Shown one piece after another: positions 62,456-64,000 of a stretch of 64,000 nt of DNA. The notes below the pieces were generated by a model. That model had not been told where the DNA came from, ran no database searches, and worked only from the letters and a program-made list of their open reading frames with translations. Made by a program: the position numbers and the translations under genes. Each line of letters opens with the position of its first letter. Position 1 is the stretch's first letter. This DNA is from Gryllotalpicola daejeonensis (GTDB taxonomy: Bacteria > Actinomycetota > Actinomycetes > Actinomycetales > Microbacteriaceae): assembly GCF_039538145.1 (NCBI RefSeq), contig NZ_BAABBV010000001.1, positions 1,364,001 through 1,428,000 of the forward strand, given 5' to 3'.

Positions 62456-64000
62456 TCAGCCCTTGACTGCCTTGAGCAACGCGTCGCCGTCGGGGACGCC
62501 CAGCCCGGTGCACGCGTCCCAGCCCGGCGCGGCCGAGTAGGCGCCGTTCTTGCCGGACGTGATGTCGCGGAAGCCGGCCGGCGACGTGCCCTTCGCCGCG
62601 TCCGCATACAGGAGCCTCTGCGCGAGCCCCATCGGCGACCCGGTGGCCTGCACGAGCCGCGCGACCAGCGCCGCCCACAGCGGCGCGACCGCACTGGTGC
62701 CGCCGATCACCGTGTCCTTTCCATCGACGCGCACCTGATAGCCGGTCGCAGGGTCGGCGACTGCCGCGACGTCGGGCACCCCGCGCCCCGATCGACCGCC
62801 CGCGGCTCCCGGGACGTCGACGGGCTGCTGCCAGTCGGGCAGCTCGAAGGCGTCGCTGACGCCGCCGCCGGTGGCGCCCCCGCCGCTGCCGCCGTTCCAG
62901 ACCGTTTCGGCGGCCACCTTGCCCGCCGAATCGAGCTCGAGCCGGGTGCCGCCGCAGGCGAGCACATGGGGGCTCGAGGCGGGGAAGTCGACGTGTGGCT
63001 TGCCGTCGCTCTGCCGATCGCTCGAACCGTCGTCACCTGCGGCCACGGTCACGGTGACACCGAGCGCGACGGCATCGGCGAAGGCCTCGTCCATCGACTG
63101 GCGCGCCTGGGCCGTCCACTGGTCCTCGCTCTGGCCCCAGCTGATGCTGATCGCGTCGGGCGTCGGCGTCGCATGCGCGGCCTGAGCGACGGCGTCGACG
63201 AAGCCGGCGTCGGTGTTCGGCGCGAAATAGACGACGATCGACGCGCCTGGCGCGAGGCCGCCGACGACCTCGATGTCGAGCGCGACCTCGCCGTCGGCGC
63301 CGTTCGGGTCGCCGCCCGGCTGGTTCTGCGCGCCGTCGACACCGACGGCCGTCACCTTCGGCGCCGGCACCCCGATGTTCTGGAAGTAGGTGGCCAGATC
63401 GGATGCCTCGTAGCCGCCGCCCAGCTCGATGATCGCCACCGTGCGCCCGCTTCCGTCAGTGCCTTCCGGGAAGTTGTAGACGTCGCCGAGCTGCACCGGC
63501 GTGTAGCTGCTCGAGACCGCGTGCGGCAGCACCGCCCGGAAGTTCGCGCGCGCCTGCGGCCGCGAGTCCAGACCGAGCACCGCGGTGACAACGCCGGAGA
63601 GCGGCTCGGGCAGCGACAGCTCGCCCGTGCGGTGCCAATGCGCCACGCGGCCGCCCGCCGGCGCCTCGCTCTCGGCCCACTCGAGGCTCGTGCCGAACGC
63701 CGTCTGCAGCGCCTCGACCGTGCCGGCGACGCGCAGCCGCCGGCTGGCCGGGTCGGCCGAGAGCACCTCGATGCCCTGACCTGCGAGCTCGGCCGTGACG
63801 CGCTGCACATCCGCCGGGTCCGCGCCGTATTTCTCGGTCAGCTCGTCGCGCGAGATCGGCGCCCCCCGAACCACCGACTCGGGCAGCTCTGCCCTGCGGC
63901 GCAGCACGAGAGTGGCCTCGATGCGTGCCTCGGCGCCTGCAGGCGGCTGGACCGACTGTGCTGCCGCGGCCGGCGGCCGCTCGCTGCCGGGAAGCGGGGC
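62456..64000 (-). CDS. S53 (sedolisin/kumamolisin-type) peptidase, partial
   Basis: At least 514 residues of a serine-carboxyl peptidase; the start lies beyond the right edge. A pro-domain (about the first 170 residues visible: LPGSERPPAAAA, RDELTEKYGADPADVQRV, LEVLSADPASRRLRV) is followed by the catalytic domain. Glu and Asp of the triad are in DGEVALDIEVVGG, the oxyanion Asp in AAGDDGSSD and Ser in IGGTSAVAPLWAALV. The Ca2+ site is near the end (FRDITSGKNGAYSA, GWDACTGLG). It is secreted or periplasmic in relatives and active at low pH. Confidence 0.9.
   Translation of the reverse strand, partial: APLPGSERPPAAAAQSVQPPAGAEARIEATLVLRRRAELPESVVRGAPISRDELTEKYGADPADVQRVTAELAGQGIEVLSADPASRRLRVAGTVEALQTAFGTSLEWAESEAPAGGRVAHWHRTGELSLPEPLSGVVTAVLGLDSRPQARANFRAVLPHAVSSSYTPVQLGDVYNFPEGTDGSGRTVAIIELGGGYEASDLATYFQNIGVPAPKVTAVGVDGAQNQPGGDPNGADGEVALDIEVVGGLAPGASIVVYFAPNTDAGFVDAVAQAAHATPTPDAISISWGQSEDQWTAQARQSMDEAFADAVALGVTVTVAAGDDGSSDRQSDGKPHVDFPASSPHVLACGGTRLELDSAGKVAAETVWNGGSGGGATGGGVSDAFELPDWQQPVDVPGAAGGRSGRGVPDVAAVADPATGYQVRVDGKDTVIGGTSAVAPLWAALVARLVQATGSPMGLAQRLLYADAAKGTSPAGFRDITSGKNGAYSAAPGWDACTGLGVPDGDALLKAVKG

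Overview
The window is high-GC, gene-dense actinobacterial DNA, most likely from the family Microbacteriaceae. Pointers to that family are a DUF222/HNH (13E12-type) nuclease, a DUF7882-type small protein, a large helicase-like protein with a C-terminal MTES_1575/DUF559-like domain, a small acidic protein ending in RDVPPHW, an F420-type LLM oxidoreductase, two MocR regulators, and the very frequent word GGATGCC/GGCATCC. Gene density is about one per kilobase. There is no rRNA, prophage, integrase, CRISPR array or complete insertion sequence. The only tRNA is tRNA-Ala(CGC). Family assignments rest on motif recognition by eye; no database search was run.

Layout. 1-5,100: end of an acyl-CoA dehydrogenase gene, an S4 protein/ribokinase/FUSC-membrane-protein operon on the minus strand, then a divergent MarR regulator coupled to a GH13 hydrolase. 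5,100-11,700: GyrI-like protein, a large GH63-type glucosidase, GNAT, a PrmC-like methyltransferase, a VOC protein, and an apparent small RNA with a strong terminator near 10.8 kb. 11.7-18.0 kb: a five-gene MacAB-like export operon with two HlyD adaptors and a lipoprotein. 18.0-21.1 kb: a minus-strand operon of type III polyketide synthase, methyltransferase, small membrane protein and nitroreductase. 21-29 kb: quinone-type oxidoreductase, class A penicillin-binding protein, MocR regulator, BrkB-type membrane protein and DUF222 nuclease. 29-37.6 kb: an operon of P-type ATPase, HtrA protease and MBL hydrolase, then a universal stress protein, a fatty acid desaturase, a cold shock protein, a zinc-ribbon peptide and an AraC regulator. 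37.6-41.5 kb: DUF7882 protein and an operon of molybdopterin oxidoreductase, four-helix protein and HPP membrane protein. 41.6-49.3 kb: aldo/keto reductase, phosphate transporter operon, fructosamine kinase, low-molecular-weight phosphatase/arsenate reductase, Tat-exported GH3 enzyme, LLM oxidoreductase and two small stress-type proteins. 49.4-51.3 kb: an orphan double ABC permease next to tRNA-Ala. 51.4-56.3 kb: coiled-coil membrane protein, GNAT, galU, 5-formyl-THF cyclo-ligase, FmdB protein and mscL. 56.3-64 kb: helicase-like protein, a second MocR regulator with a flavin-binding partner, and an S53 peptidase running off the right edge.

Expression signals are unusually legible. At eighteen gene starts a TANNNT box lies 6-8 bases upstream of the ATG or GTG with no Shine-Dalgarno sequence, the arrangement expected for leaderless mRNAs. 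Genes inside operons overlap by 1, 4 or 8 bases. Several intergenic palindromes are present. One family of short repeats occurs once between genes as a 110-bp inverted-repeat element and twice inside coding sequences, read in two different frames.

The most rewarding targets are the helicase-like protein that has lost its Walker A lysine, the repeat family inside genes, the two-adaptor export operon, the polyketide operon, the molybdoenzyme lacking its fourth cluster cysteine, and the fused ABC permease.
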